Made by a program: the position numbers and the translations under genes. This document shows positions 1 to 7,373 of a DNA stretch of 14,150 bases, in pieces. Under the pieces are notes generated by a model. That model was not told where the DNA came from, ran no database searches, and was given only the letters and a program-made list of their open reading frames with translations. Numbering within the stretch: position 1 is the first letter of the stretch; the number at the start of each line of letters is the position of its first letter. Source of the DNA: JAURDE01 sp965365285 (GTDB lineage Bacteria; Bdellovibrionota; Bacteriovoracia; Bacteriovoracales; Bacteriovoracaceae); NCBI GenBank assembly GCA_965365285.1, contig CBDUBC010000080.1:1-14150 (forward strand), given 5' to 3'.

Positions 1-69
1 CAAAATGTTTCAAAACCAGGCATTGACGAATATAATTTATTTAAAACAAACATTTCAATTGTTATATAA
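1..69 (+). other. Likely out-of-frame upstream part of the LOV gene
   Basis: Position 1 is inside an open frame (codons starting at 1, 4, 7 ...) that reads QNVSKPGIDEYNLFKTNISI and then VI before a TAA at 67-69. The LOV reading frame, shifted relative to this one, is open from 45 onwards and contains no ATG, GTG or TTG before position 255. The two frames overlap at 45-69, around the TA-rich run gttatataattg. Removing one TA pair would join them as ...SIVI-IEALKTYGNE..., which reads like the helix that precedes many LOV cores. I infer that this segment belongs to the same gene and that a frameshift (mutation or sequence error) separates them. It could also be the tail of an unrelated upstream gene. 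Confidence 0.45.
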
Positions 70-623
70 TTGAAGCATTAAAGACTTATGGAAATGAGCT
101 GAATAATTGCCTTACAATCGTTGACCTCAAGTCTGATGATCATGTTCTTATTTATGTTAACCACCTCTTTCAAAAATCCACGGGTTATTCAAAAGAAGAA
201 TCAATTGGAAGAAACTGTCGATTTCTTCAGGGTCCTGAAACCAATCCAGAGCACGTGGCAAATATAAAAAAAGCGATTATTGATAGAAATCCTATTTTTC
301 AAGATATTTTAAATTATACTAAAGACGGATTACCTTTTTTAAACCGACTCCTCATCGTTCCCGAAGGCGGTGATGATGTAAGGTATTACATTGGAATCCA
401 GCATCTTCTTTTTACAGGAGATGAAGCCATCAAAGAATCGAAAGTAGAAAAAAATATTGATGTAAAAGAAGCAACTCATGGACTCAATAATATACTGAAT
501 CGAATAATTTCAACTTTACTCGTTCTGGAAAGCCCTCTTATTGGTGAGGAACAAGAAAAGAAATTCAGAGAATTTTCTCAAAATGCCATTAAAGACCTTA
601 GTGATTTTGTTCTCACTTTTTAA
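45..623 (+). CDS. LOV (blue-light PAS) domain protein with a short His-helix tail; 5' end unresolved
   Basis: This is a flavin-binding LOV photosensor. The signature GRNCRFLQG is encoded at 207-233; its Cys is the residue that forms the photo-adduct with flavin in LOV proteins. The core before it (VDLKSDDHVLIYVN, then TGYSKEES) and after it (GPETNPEHV, NYTKDGLPF, YYIGIQH) follows the family order, so the domain is complete. A GTG at 255 would cut away the photoactive Cys and cannot be the true start. From 45 to 254 the frame is open but has no standard start codon, so the gene is probably frameshifted near 61-70 or begins in another frame. After the LOV core come about 70 residues with ATHGLNNILNRI, which resembles the H-box of histidine kinase DHp helices, then a second helix and the stop. 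There is no ATPase domain. It ends 1 nt from the convergent antiporter gene. A signalling output by phosphotransfer or dimerisation is inferred. Confidence 0.8.
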   Translation, partial: NKHFNCYIIEALKTYGNELNNCLTIVDLKSDDHVLIYVNHLFQKSTGYSKEESIGRNCRFLQGPETNPEHVANIKKAIIDRNPIFQDILNYTKDGLPFLNRLLIVPEGGDDVRYYIGIQHLLFTGDEAIKESKVEKNIDVKEATHGLNNILNRIISTLLVLESPLIGEEQEKKFREFSQNAIKDLSDFVLTF

Positions 624-624
624 T

Positions 625-1758
625 CTATTCGTTTTTGCTTCTAAGGCTAAAAACAACGCTCGGTAAAAGACTTGTTAACACTGTATAAATAATTAGGGCG
701 TAGAGTAGATAACTGGGCAGAATGCCCCTTTCCTTTAAAATACTGACTATAACTAGACCAAATACAAGAGTTGGCATAAGAGATAAGGAAATATTAAATC
801 TCGACTCCTTTCTCTTTCTTTGAAGTCCACCTAAAAATACACGAATGAGAAGAATACGTATGGGGACGAAGATTAAAGTGAAGGCAATAGCGACAGCAAG
901 CGCCTTTAAACTAATCTCAGAGAAAACTACTTTTAACCCTGCGTAAAAGAAATAAAAAGGAAGAAAGACATTAAAAAAGCTTTCAAGATTAAGGAAAATT
1001 TCCTCCTGATCCTTTTTAAAAATTTTATTTTTAAATTGAGACCCAACAATACCAACTGCAAATGCTCCAACGAGATAATAAGCACCGAGCTCTTTGGAGG
1101 CGACACCTGCGACAAGAGAGAGGACAACTAAAAAAGGAAGCTCGGAATCTGGAGCGTAAGGTGAAATAAATTTAAAAAAGAACCTAAAGAAATAAGGTAA
1201 TACAAAAAAGAGTATGGCGAAAAAGAAAGATGAGATTAAAAGTTTGGTTATATTATCACTTTGAAGAGCAACAAAGAGTAAAAGAATTGCGACAATCTCC
1301 TTACTAATGGCCTTCGATTTAACCCAGTATTCTTGATTTGTAGAAAGATCAAAAGAGTTGATTGAATTTATTATAAAGCCAGCTGAAGGAGTAAATATCC
1401 CTAAGGCAAGAATAAAGGCTTCTTGAAATGGAATTTTAAAAAAATAGTAAACAGAGCTCGCGATGCCTATAATAATAACAATAGAACTTAATAGGTATTT
1501 AACTAAGTAAGTTTTATCTTTGTCTAGGTCCTTAAAATCAACCTCTAATCCTGCGAATACGAAAAGCGAGGTTATTCCTATTTGAGCAAGAAATCGAAAA
1601 AGAGAATCATCAATAAGCGTTGGTTGAAAATAAATAGCTATCGCACCAATAAAAAGAGCAGTAATACCTGTGGGGATTTTAACCCTTTGAAATAGCTTAG
1701 GAACGATTTGAACGATTGCAAAAAGAAGAAGATAAACAAGATCCTGCGTTATGGCCAA
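625..1758 (-). CDS. CPA2-family cation/proton antiporter (membrane domain only)
   Basis: This is a polytopic inner-membrane protein of 377 residues made almost entirely of hydrophobic segments. It carries the family's N-terminal IPTGITALFIGAI segment, the FVFAGLEVDF motif typical of Kef/NapA-like exchangers, and FTPSAGF in the region of the unwound transport helix. The usual Asp pair of electrogenic members is not obvious; SKEIVAILLL sits where many relatives have an acidic-D motif, so a Glu may serve there. No TrkA-N/RCK nucleotide-binding tail follows, so it is not a full KefB/KefC. It is predicted to exchange Na+ or K+ for H+; the ion cannot be read from sequence. The start is TTG at 1758, preceded by a strong GAGGAG 5 nt upstream; an ATG between them is out of frame and stops at once. 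It follows the HPt gene by 14 nt and is probably co-transcribed with it. Confidence 0.85.
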   Translation of the reverse strand: MAITQDLVYLLLFAIVQIVPKLFQRVKIPTGITALFIGAIAIYFQPTLIDDSLFRFLAQIGITSLFVFAGLEVDFKDLDKDKTYLVKYLLSSIVIIIGIASSVYYFFKIPFQEAFILALGIFTPSAGFIINSINSFDLSTNQEYWVKSKAISKEIVAILLLFVALQSDNITKLLISSFFFAILFFVLPYFFRFFFKFISPYAPDSELPFLVVLSLVAGVASKELGAYYLVGAFAVGIVGSQFKNKIFKKDQEEIFLNLESFFNVFLPFYFFYAGLKVVFSEISLKALAVAIAFTLIFVPIRILLIRVFLGGLQRKRKESRFNISLSLMPTLVFGLVIVSILKERGILPSYLLYALIIYTVLTSLLPSVVFSLRSKNE

Positions 1759-1772
1759 AACATCTCCTCAAA

Positions 1773-2120
1773 TTAAAATTTTAAAGTGTCTTTAATTTCT
1801 TTAAGTTCAGAAATCGCTTGCTCAATATCAGGGAGAAGATTTTTAAGCTTATCCGACACACCATCAATCGTTTCGTCTTTTGCCATAAACTCAATTTCTT
1901 TAAGCCGATCCGAAACGCTTTGCGCATGAAAGTTGAGGAATGCACCCTTAAGATTATGAGAAAAAAACTCAATATCCTTTATATTGCCAGAATCGATAGC
2001 CGCTTGAAGTTTTTCGAGCTTTTCAGAATAACTATCTAAAAGTGCATTGATGACTTCAAATAAAATTTCATTATCTCCAGCGTACTCTGCTTTTAGTTCT
2101 TCTGTGTTAACTTGCGACAT
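1773..2120 (-). CDS. Stand-alone HPt histidine phosphotransfer protein
   Basis: A small, soluble, all-helical protein of 115 residues. The motif SHNLKGAFLNF (His at residue 55) matches the HPt signature HxxKG, in which the His accepts a phosphoryl group from one receiver domain and passes it to another. Helical segments flank it on both sides, as in a four-helix HPt bundle. I start it at the ATG at 2120 (MSQVNTEEL). A longer reading from TTG at 2135 would use bases that look like the ribosome binding site (GAGG, 9 nt before the ATG). It is the first gene of a probable operon with the antiporter and is divergent from the receiver/His-helix gene at 2211. The neighbourhood suggests that it carries phosphate between the receiver proteins encoded nearby, which is inference. 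Confidence 0.87.
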   Translation of the reverse strand: MSQVNTEELKAEYAGDNEILFEVINALLDSYSEKLEKLQAAIDSGNIKDIEFFSHNLKGAFLNFHAQSVSDRLKEIEFMAKDETIDGVSDKLKNLLPDIEQAISELKEIKDTLKF

Positions 2121-2162
2121 AATATATGGCCTCAATAAATTTTATTCATATTAGCAATCTAT

Positions 2163-2176
2163 TTTTAATATTAAAA
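2163..2176. repeat. 14-bp perfect palindrome between divergent signalling genes
   Basis: TTTTAATATTAAAA is a perfect inverted repeat in the 90-nt gap between the HPt and receiver genes, about midway between the two start codons. It could be an operator for a dimeric regulator or simply an AT-rich promoter element. Base composition here is almost pure A/T, so a chance palindrome is quite possible. Confidence 0.3.
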
Positions 2177-2210
2177 TAAATTAAAATACTTCCGATAGTT
2201 TTAGTAAGGT

Positions 2211-2873
2211 ATGAAAAAGAGAAAAATACTCATCGTCGATGACGACAACGTCACAAGAGTTAAATTGTGCAAGCGATTAGAAAAAGCTGGCTTTGAGGTG
2301 TACAGTCTTGATTCAGCTGTGAATTGTCTAAAGCTTATCTACGAAAAAGAAATCGAATGCGTACTGATGGATAATCTCATGCCAGAACTTAATGGAATTG
2401 ATGCCATTATGATCATACGTGAAAACATCTCAAAGACAGAGCTTCCAATCATTATGGTAACCTCTAAAGCGGAAAGTAGTGACGTTGTGGAAGCCTTAGG
2501 AGCCGGTGCTAATGATTTTATTGCTAAGCCAGTCGATATCTCTATCGCAATAGCTAGAATTAATAATCTTCTTAAAATCTCGGATCTCAATAATGACTCT
2601 TTGAGAAAAAAACAGCTCGAAACATTAAGTGCTACTGTTGCAACTTATAACCATGAAATCAATAATCCTCTTGTTATCGTCTATGGAAATTTAAAAGACG
2701 CAGATAAAATCTCCCAAGAAAATATTGATCGAGCACGTAAGGCGCTTGATCGAATCTCAAGTATGGTTAGAAAAATTAGTGATCTTATTGAAAGTGAGGA
2801 AGTGACGACAACTAATTATGTTGGTGAAACTACTATGTTTGATATTCATGGTACCGATTCAAATGATGATTAA
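2211..2873 (+). CDS. Receiver domain fused to a His-containing DHp helix pair, no ATPase domain
   Basis: A 220-residue response regulator of unusual build. Residues 1-125 are a CheY-like receiver: acidic pair D10/D11, phospho-acceptor D54 in VLMDNLMPE, T84 and K106 in IAKPVD. Residues about 130-195 contain YNHEINNPLVIVYGN (H148), a clear HisKA H-box, followed by a second amphipathic helix (RARKALDRISSMVRKISDLI), i.e. a DHp hairpin. The protein then ends in a short acidic tail without N, G1, F or G2 boxes, so it cannot bind ATP as a kinase. Its receiver is closely similar to that of the full hybrid protein at 9128-10294 (27 of 40 identical over the LPIIMVT...ARI stretch), which suggests a paralogue that lost the catalytic domain. 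It may be phosphorylated in trans or act as a Spo0B-like phosphotransfer intermediate. AAGG just before the ATG supports the start. It ends 1 nt from the convergent transglycosylase gene. Confidence 0.87.
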   Translation: MKKRKILIVDDDNVTRVKLCKRLEKAGFEVYSLDSAVNCLKLIYEKEIECVLMDNLMPELNGIDAIMIIRENISKTELPIIMVTSKAESSDVVEALGAGANDFIAKPVDISIAIARINNLLKISDLNNDSLRKKQLETLSATVATYNHEINNPLVIVYGNLKDADKISQENIDRARKALDRISSMVRKISDLIESEEVTTTNYVGETTMFDIHGTDSNDD

Positions 2874-2874
2874 A

Positions 2875-4017
2875 TCACTCTAAAACTCTTAGAAAATTAT
2901 CTCTCTTAGACACCAACTCTCCAGGTAAGTGTAGTGTGAAATTGGCAGGAATAATTAAATTTCCTTTAATTGCCTTTTTTCTAAATGAGGGATTAAGCTC
3001 CAAAAATTTTAATTTGTATTTTCCTAAGGCTTTTAAAAGCTTTGGAAGCGCGTAAGGGCTAGTAGTTTTGATACTCTCAAAATGAAGAGGGTCTTCCTTT
3101 TCCCACAATTGAAGATTTGTGTATTTTTTCCAATTCATAGAAACTTCATAAACAGCAACAAAAGTGGCATAGAAGTTCTTTGAAGCAAACCCCCAGCTAC
3201 GGCCTCGGTACCTATTAATAATTTCCGTTAAACTTTTTGTTTTAAGTTTTTTCATTGCTCGTCTAAGGATACCGGGACCAGTGTTGTAACTTGTTACTGC
3301 CAGTGGCCAGGAGCCCAACATTTTATAATTTTGTTTTAATAGTTCAGCTGCTGCTAAAGAAGACTTAAAAGGATCTAACCTTTCATCAATTTGAGAATTA
3401 ATAATAAGACCAAGCCTTTGGCCTATAGGTCTTAAAAACTGCCAAATCCCAACGGCATCACTTTTGGAGTGGGCCTTAATATTGAAAGAGCTTTCTACAT
3501 GAGGAAGATAAATTAATTCGGTAGGAACAGAACTTGACCTAAAAATTTTTTTGATATGTTCAAGATATTTATGGGCCACACTATGACCATCATGAAAGCG
3601 ATCCGACATCCCTCTTTGAAATCGAATATTTCTTAACAATTTTTTTCTCTCTTTTGATGATAGTGTTTTAATATTAAGACTATATTTTTTTTCCTTTTCA
3701 TTAAGATTTCTAAATTTCTTCTTTATTGCCGACTGTAAGTTTTTTCTTACATTCCATATGGCATTTTTGATTTTTCGGTTGGCCTGTTTTGAATTAAGTC
3801 CTTTTATCGTAATATTTTCGTAAACAATCCAAGGCCGATCGGTATCGTGGATAAACCCTCTATAAGTGTCAACTTCAGTATAAACTCTTTTCCAAAAGTC
3901 GACCCTCTTGCGCATCTCGTAATCGACAGGAAAATGAGACTGAGGTATGGATATAGAACCAACTGCAGTTTTTAATAGTAGAAAAAATATTAGGACAAAA
4001 GATTTAAATATGAGCAC
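2875..4017 (-). CDS. Exported MltD-like lytic transglycosylase (GH23/SLT domain)
   Basis: A peptidoglycan-cleaving enzyme acting in the periplasm. The first ~20 residues (LIFKSFVLIFFLLLKTAVGS) are a signal peptide with no lipobox Cys. Residues about 140-280 form a transglycosylase SLT domain: HVESSFN with catalytic Glu175, GIWQF at 190-194, and SYNTGPG at 242-248, the standard motif set of the MltD branch. A Lys/Arg-rich region of ~120 residues lies between signal peptide and domain. No LysM repeats are evident, unlike E. coli MltD; the C-terminal end (PSFRKKAIKGNLIIPANF, LHLPG) may be a degenerate wall-binding piece. The start must be GTG 4017: an in-frame stop lies at 4021-4023 and no other start precedes the signal peptide. 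This makes its 5' end overlap by 8 bp with the divergent glutathione peroxidase gene. Wall remodelling during growth or, in a predator, prey modification are possible roles (inference). Confidence 0.88.
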   Translation of the reverse strand: MLIFKSFVLIFFLLLKTAVGSISIPQSHFPVDYEMRKRVDFWKRVYTEVDTYRGFIHDTDRPWIVYENITIKGLNSKQANRKIKNAIWNVRKNLQSAIKKKFRNLNEKEKKYSLNIKTLSSKERKKLLRNIRFQRGMSDRFHDGHSVAHKYLEHIKKIFRSSSVPTELIYLPHVESSFNIKAHSKSDAVGIWQFLRPIGQRLGLIINSQIDERLDPFKSSLAAAELLKQNYKMLGSWPLAVTSYNTGPGILRRAMKKLKTKSLTEIINRYRGRSWGFASKNFYATFVAVYEVSMNWKKYTNLQLWEKEDPLHFESIKTTSPYALPKLLKALGKYKLKFLELNPSFRKKAIKGNLIIPANFTLHLPGELVSKRDNFLRVLE

Positions 4018-4495
4018 TATCTATAATTTTTCAGCAACTCTAGTAAATGGACAAGAACTAAAATTATCAGAACTTGAAAATAAAACGCTACTTATTGTAA
4101 ATACTGCGAGTAAATGTGGATTTACACCACAATACAAGGATTTAGAGACACTTTATAAAAAGTATCGAGATAATAACTTTATTGTTCTTGCCTTTCCATG
4201 CAATCAATTTGGAAAACAAGAGCCAGGAGATTCAACTGAAATACTCAGTTTTTGTCAGACCAATTACGATGTAACCTTTCCGATTTTTCAAAAGGTAGAA
4301 GTTAATGGAGAAAATGAACATCCTCTCTTTAAATATTTAAAGTCTAGCCTTCCTGGAATTATGGGCACAGAGGCCATCAAGTGGAATTTCACAAAGTTTC
4401 TTGTAGATAAAAAAGGCGTGCCCTATAAAAGATATGCTCCTAAAGACTCTATTTCAAGTATTGAAAAAGACCTTATCCCTTTATTAGACCTTTAA
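4010..4495 (+). CDS. Glutathione peroxidase family, two-Cys (thioredoxin-dependent) type
   Basis: A 161-residue thiol peroxidase that reduces hydrogen peroxide or lipid hydroperoxides. The catalytic set is complete: Cys36 in ASKCGFTPQY (a Cys, not selenocysteine), Gln66 in PCNQFG, Trp125 and Asn126 in KWNF. Cys82 in FCQTNYDVTFP occupies the place of the resolving Cys of yeast Gpx3/Orp1, which also has Cys36 and Cys82, so recycling by thioredoxin rather than glutathione is likely despite the family name. The start is the ATG at 4010 (MSTIYNF), which fits the family N-terminus; an open frame reaching back to 3947 adds 21 residues that are only the antisense of the transglycosylase signal peptide. 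AGGA at 3992-3995 is rather distant from the ATG for a ribosome binding site. Its 3' end overlaps the convergent class V PLP enzyme gene by 23 bp. Confidence 0.93.
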   Translation: MSTIYNFSATLVNGQELKLSELENKTLLIVNTASKCGFTPQYKDLETLYKKYRDNNFIVLAFPCNQFGKQEPGDSTEILSFCQTNYDVTFPIFQKVEVNGENEHPLFKYLKSSLPGIMGTEAIKWNFTKFLVDKKGVPYKRYAPKDSISSIEKDLIPLLDL

Positions 4496-5657
4496 GTTCA
4501 TCTATGAATTGATCAATCTCTTGGTAGGTATTGAAATAGTGAAGAGATGCCCTCACTACATCACTAATTTTTCTTTTTGGAAAATCAAGTAAGGCTCGTG
4601 TCGCAGGAACCCAGTTTGTATTAATTTTTCTCTCCTTGAGCTGTGAAGAAAGAACCTCGCTTTTCATTCCCTCTACTGAAAAAGTCACAAGGGCAGACTT
4701 TCTTTTCCCAGGATCCTGAACCGTAACTTTATGAAGAGATTGAAGCCTCTCTCTAAAATAATTCCCAAGCTCTAGGCAACGATTTTCAATATTTTGAGTT
4801 CCTAGCTGAGTTGCATATTCAGAAGCCTTTCCTATACCTAATATAAGGGCATAGTTTTTCTCCCACGTTTCTAGCCCTTTCAGGCTAGAATTCACTTCAT
4901 ACCGGTTTGGATCTATGAGAGTCGCGGAAAGATTATCAAGGATAGAATGATGAACTTCTGATTGTTTATTTTTTCTTACATAGAGAAAGCCTGTCCCTCT
5001 TGGTCCTCTTAAATATTTTCGTCCAGTTCCCACAAGAGCGTCACATCCTATATTCTCTACATCAAGATGAAGATGTCCTACTGACTGAGTCGTATCCAGA
5101 AAATAGAAAATCCCCTCCTCATTGCAGATTTCACCAAAATCTTTCTCAGGGTTAATGAGACCACTTGAAGTAGGAATATGGCAGAGAGAGAGAAGCTTAA
5201 TCTTATTTTTATATTCCTTACATTTCTTTTTAAAATCATCAATGCAAGTTTGACCAAAATCATCTTCTTCTAGAGTGATGAGCTGAATTCCTTTCTCTTT
5301 TTTTAGATGCAGTAAAGAGAGATAGTTACTGATATATTCAGAGGTGGTCGTAAGAATGACATCATCTTTTTTAAGCTCTAATCCATAAACAAAGCTTTGC
5401 CAGGCCCGAGTTGCATTTTCAAAGAGGGCGATTTCTTCTTCTTTACAGTGAATAAGGTTAGAAACTTGTTGATATATCCGACTGATTCCCTTGGCTTCCT
5501 TTTCCATGAGCTCATAACCGCCAATTTCATTTTCAAGCTTCATATAATCTAAAATGACTTTAAAAACCGAATCTGGCATCAGGGATGAGCCAGCATTATT
5601 AAAATGAATAATCTTTTTACAAGATGGTGTCTCCTCTCGGATCAGGTCTACGTCCAT
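4473..5657 (-). CDS. Class V aminotransferase-fold PLP enzyme (cysteine desulfurase/lyase-like)
   Basis: A cytoplasmic PLP enzyme of 394 residues. Visible landmarks: FNNAGSSLMP at the N-terminus (substrate loop), NATRAW near 81, CHIPTSSG at 159-166, FLDTTQSVGH with the PLP-ring Asp188, and GTGRKYLRGPRGTGFLYV with the Schiff-base Lys214. This RGPRGTGFL form is shared by isopenicillin-epimerase-like proteins and hercynylcysteine sulfoxide lyases (EgtE), and differs from IscS/SufS. The substrate cannot be read from sequence; no ergothioneine genes lie beside it. The start ATG has AGGA 8 nt upstream. It is divergent from the phn-type transporter operon (59 nt between starts) and its 3' end runs 23 bp into the convergent peroxidase gene. 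An isolated gene with a sulfur or amino-acid metabolic role is the safest statement. Confidence 0.85.
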   Translation of the reverse strand: MDVDLIREETPSCKKIIHFNNAGSSLMPDSVFKVILDYMKLENEIGGYELMEKEAKGISRIYQQVSNLIHCKEEEIALFENATRAWQSFVYGLELKKDDVILTTTSEYISNYLSLLHLKKEKGIQLITLEEDDFGQTCIDDFKKKCKEYKNKIKLLSLCHIPTSSGLINPEKDFGEICNEEGIFYFLDTTQSVGHLHLDVENIGCDALVGTGRKYLRGPRGTGFLYVRKNKQSEVHHSILDNLSATLIDPNRYEVNSSLKGLETWEKNYALILGIGKASEYATQLGTQNIENRCLELGNYFRERLQSLHKVTVQDPGKRKSALVTFSVEGMKSEVLSSQLKERKINTNWVPATRALLDFPKRKISDVVRASLHYFNTYQEIDQFIDELKGLIKG

Positions 5658-5716
5658 ATCTTACATCCTATTTTCTTTTTATAATTTGCGCTAAAATATC
5701 TACAAAAGGTTAAAAT

Positions 5717-6613
5717 ATGAAAAATCATCTCATCTGGCTACTCTTGCCCTTTGTATTTGGTTGTTTTAATAGCTCCCAACTTGGCTCAAAAGACAACCCC
5801 GTTAAGCTCTATTTCACTCCATCTGTAGATGGTGGTGTTATTTCTCAAAACTCTCGTGTTTTTATCGATTTTTTAGAGAAAGAAACCAACCTCTATTTTA
5901 GAACAGGTATTCCTACCAATTATATTTCAGTTGTTGAGGCCTTTGGGTCCAAAAGGGCCGATATCGGCGTAATGAACTCTTTTGGGTATATCCTCGCTCA
6001 TCAAAAGTACGGTGCTTATGCAGGGCTCAAGGTTATTAGACATGGCCTTGACCACTACAAAGGTCAAATCATAGCCCATAAGGATAGTGGAATTAAAAGT
6101 ATTCAGGACCTGGAAGGGAAAAGATTTGCTTTTACAGATAGTAGCTCAACCAGTGGCTATCTTCTTGCCCTTAAAGCACTTAGGGAGAAAAATATCACCC
6201 CAAGAAGAACCGTCTTTGCCTTAAAGCACGATAATGTAGTGACCATGATTTATCAGGGGCAAGTCGATGCTGGGGCAACTTTTTATTCTGCACCCGCTAA
6301 AGATGGAACCATTAGAGACGCAAGGTATTTAGTCAAAACTCAATTTCCTGACGTAGAGGAAAAAATTAAAATCATTCATATTACTGACCCCATTGCTAAT
6401 GAACCCTTTGTTTTTAGAAAAGGTCTTCCTATTGAAATAAGAGATCGATTTATTGCGGCCACTAAAAAGTTTTTAGAAACAGAAAAGGGAAAGGAAATTT
6501 TTGAAAATATTTATAGTGTTACGGGAGTAACTGATGCCTCGGATAAAGACTATGATGGTCTTAGGGAAATCATTCGATCCGTTAATATCGATATTAGAAA
6601 CCTAATTAAATAA
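5717..6613 (+). CDS. phnD: PhnD-type substrate-binding lipoprotein of an ABC importer
   Basis: The extracytoplasmic binding protein of a phosphonate/phosphite/phosphate-type importer, 298 residues. A lipoprotein signal ends in VFGC with Cys16 as the lipidated residue. The mature part has the PhnD/PtxB features: YFTPSVDGG near the start, ADIGVMNSFGY (the DxxW/F-type ligand loop), IKSIQDLEGKRFAFTDSSSTSGYL, and QVDAGATFYS. The SSSTSG stretch corresponds to the Ser/Thr-rich oxyanion-binding loop of the family. It is the first gene of a three-gene operon; only 1 nt separates its stop from the next start. AAAGG 8 nt before the ATG is a good ribosome binding site, and TAAAAT at 5692-5697 could be its -10 element. 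The ligand (phosphonate, phosphite, or another oxyanion) is undetermined. Confidence 0.88.
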   Translation: MKNHLIWLLLPFVFGCFNSSQLGSKDNPVKLYFTPSVDGGVISQNSRVFIDFLEKETNLYFRTGIPTNYISVVEAFGSKRADIGVMNSFGYILAHQKYGAYAGLKVIRHGLDHYKGQIIAHKDSGIKSIQDLEGKRFAFTDSSSTSGYLLALKALREKNITPRRTVFALKHDNVVTMIYQGQVDAGATFYSAPAKDGTIRDARYLVKTQFPDVEEKIKIIHITDPIANEPFVFRKGLPIEIRDRFIAATKKFLETEKGKEIFENIYSVTGVTDASDKDYDGLREIIRSVNIDIRNLIK

Positions 6614-6614
6614 A

Positions 6615-7373
6615 ATGCTTAAAATAACAAATCTACATAAAACTTATCCAAACGGAGTCGTCGCACTAAAAGACATTAATATTGAAGTTAAAGAAAAAGA
6701 ATTTCTAGTTGTTATTGGTCTTAGTGGCTCCGGTAAATCAACTCTTTTAAAATGCATTAATAAGCTTCACCACATAACTAGTGGAAAAGTGTTTTTTAAA
6801 GGTCAAGAAATCTCAAGTTTAGGAGGGTCTCAGATGAGGGCCATACAGGCTCGAATGGGAATGATCTTTCAACATTTTAATCTTATTGAAAGAAAGTCCG
6901 CTCTAACGAATGTTCTGACAGGAGCTCTTCATCAAACCTCAGTCATAAAGTCTATCCTTGAACTTTTCTCTGATGAACAAAAAGAAAAAGCTCTAGAGAT
7001 GTTAGATATCGTAGGCTTAAAAAATAAGGCCCACCAAAGAGTCGACAATCTAAGTGGAGGACAAAAGCAAAGAGTTGCCATAGCTCGAGCGCTTATGCAA
7101 TCCCCTAGCGTTTTATTAGCCGATGAACCAGTTGCCAGTCTCGATCCAGCAACCAGTCACTCCATTATGGATTACCTTAGAAAGGTCAATGAAGAACTCG
7201 GTGTTACCATCGTCTGTAATCTTCACTTTCTTTCTCTTGTTCGAGAGTACGCTACTCGAGTTATTGCACTCAAAGATGGCGAACTTATTTTCGAAGGAAG
7301 TCCTGAAAAAATTGATGAAGAATGGTTTAAAAAGATTTATGGAGAAAAAGCAAAAGAGGTATTCATTAAATGA
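6615..7373 (+). CDS. phnC: PhnC-type ABC transporter ATP-binding subunit
   Basis: The ATPase of the importer, 252 residues, normal length for PhnC. Motifs in order: Walker A GLSGSGKST (35-43), Q-loop Gln86 in IFQHFN, the ABC signature LSGGQKQR (146-153), Walker B VLLADEP with Glu171, the D-loop SLDP, and the H-loop His204 in CNLHFL. The CNLH form of the H-loop and the ERKSALTNVLTGAL stretch are characteristic of the PhnC family. The gene begins 1 nt after phnD and overlaps phnE by 4 bp (ATGA at 7370-7373), so the three are translated together. Confidence 0.93.
   Translation: MLKITNLHKTYPNGVVALKDINIEVKEKEFLVVIGLSGSGKSTLLKCINKLHHITSGKVFFKGQEISSLGGSQMRAIQARMGMIFQHFNLIERKSALTNVLTGALHQTSVIKSILELFSDEQKEKALEMLDIVGLKNKAHQRVDNLSGGQKQRVAIARALMQSPSVLLADEPVASLDPATSHSIMDYLRKVNEELGVTIVCNLHFLSLVREYATRVIALKDGELIFEGSPEKIDEEWFKKIYGEKAKEVFIK

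Noticed and set aside
255..623. GTG 255 as the start of the LOV protein
   Set aside because: It would remove the GRNCRFLQG motif and the first half of an evidently intact LOV domain encoded just upstream in the same frame.
2121..2135. TTG 2135 as the HPt start
   Set aside because: Those bases contain the GAGG ribosome binding site for the ATG at 2120, and the extra five residues do not belong to the HPt fold.
3947..4009. N-terminal extension of the glutathione peroxidase
   Set aside because: The added 21 residues are antisense to the transglycosylase signal peptide and the family normally begins at the MSTIYNF-like position.
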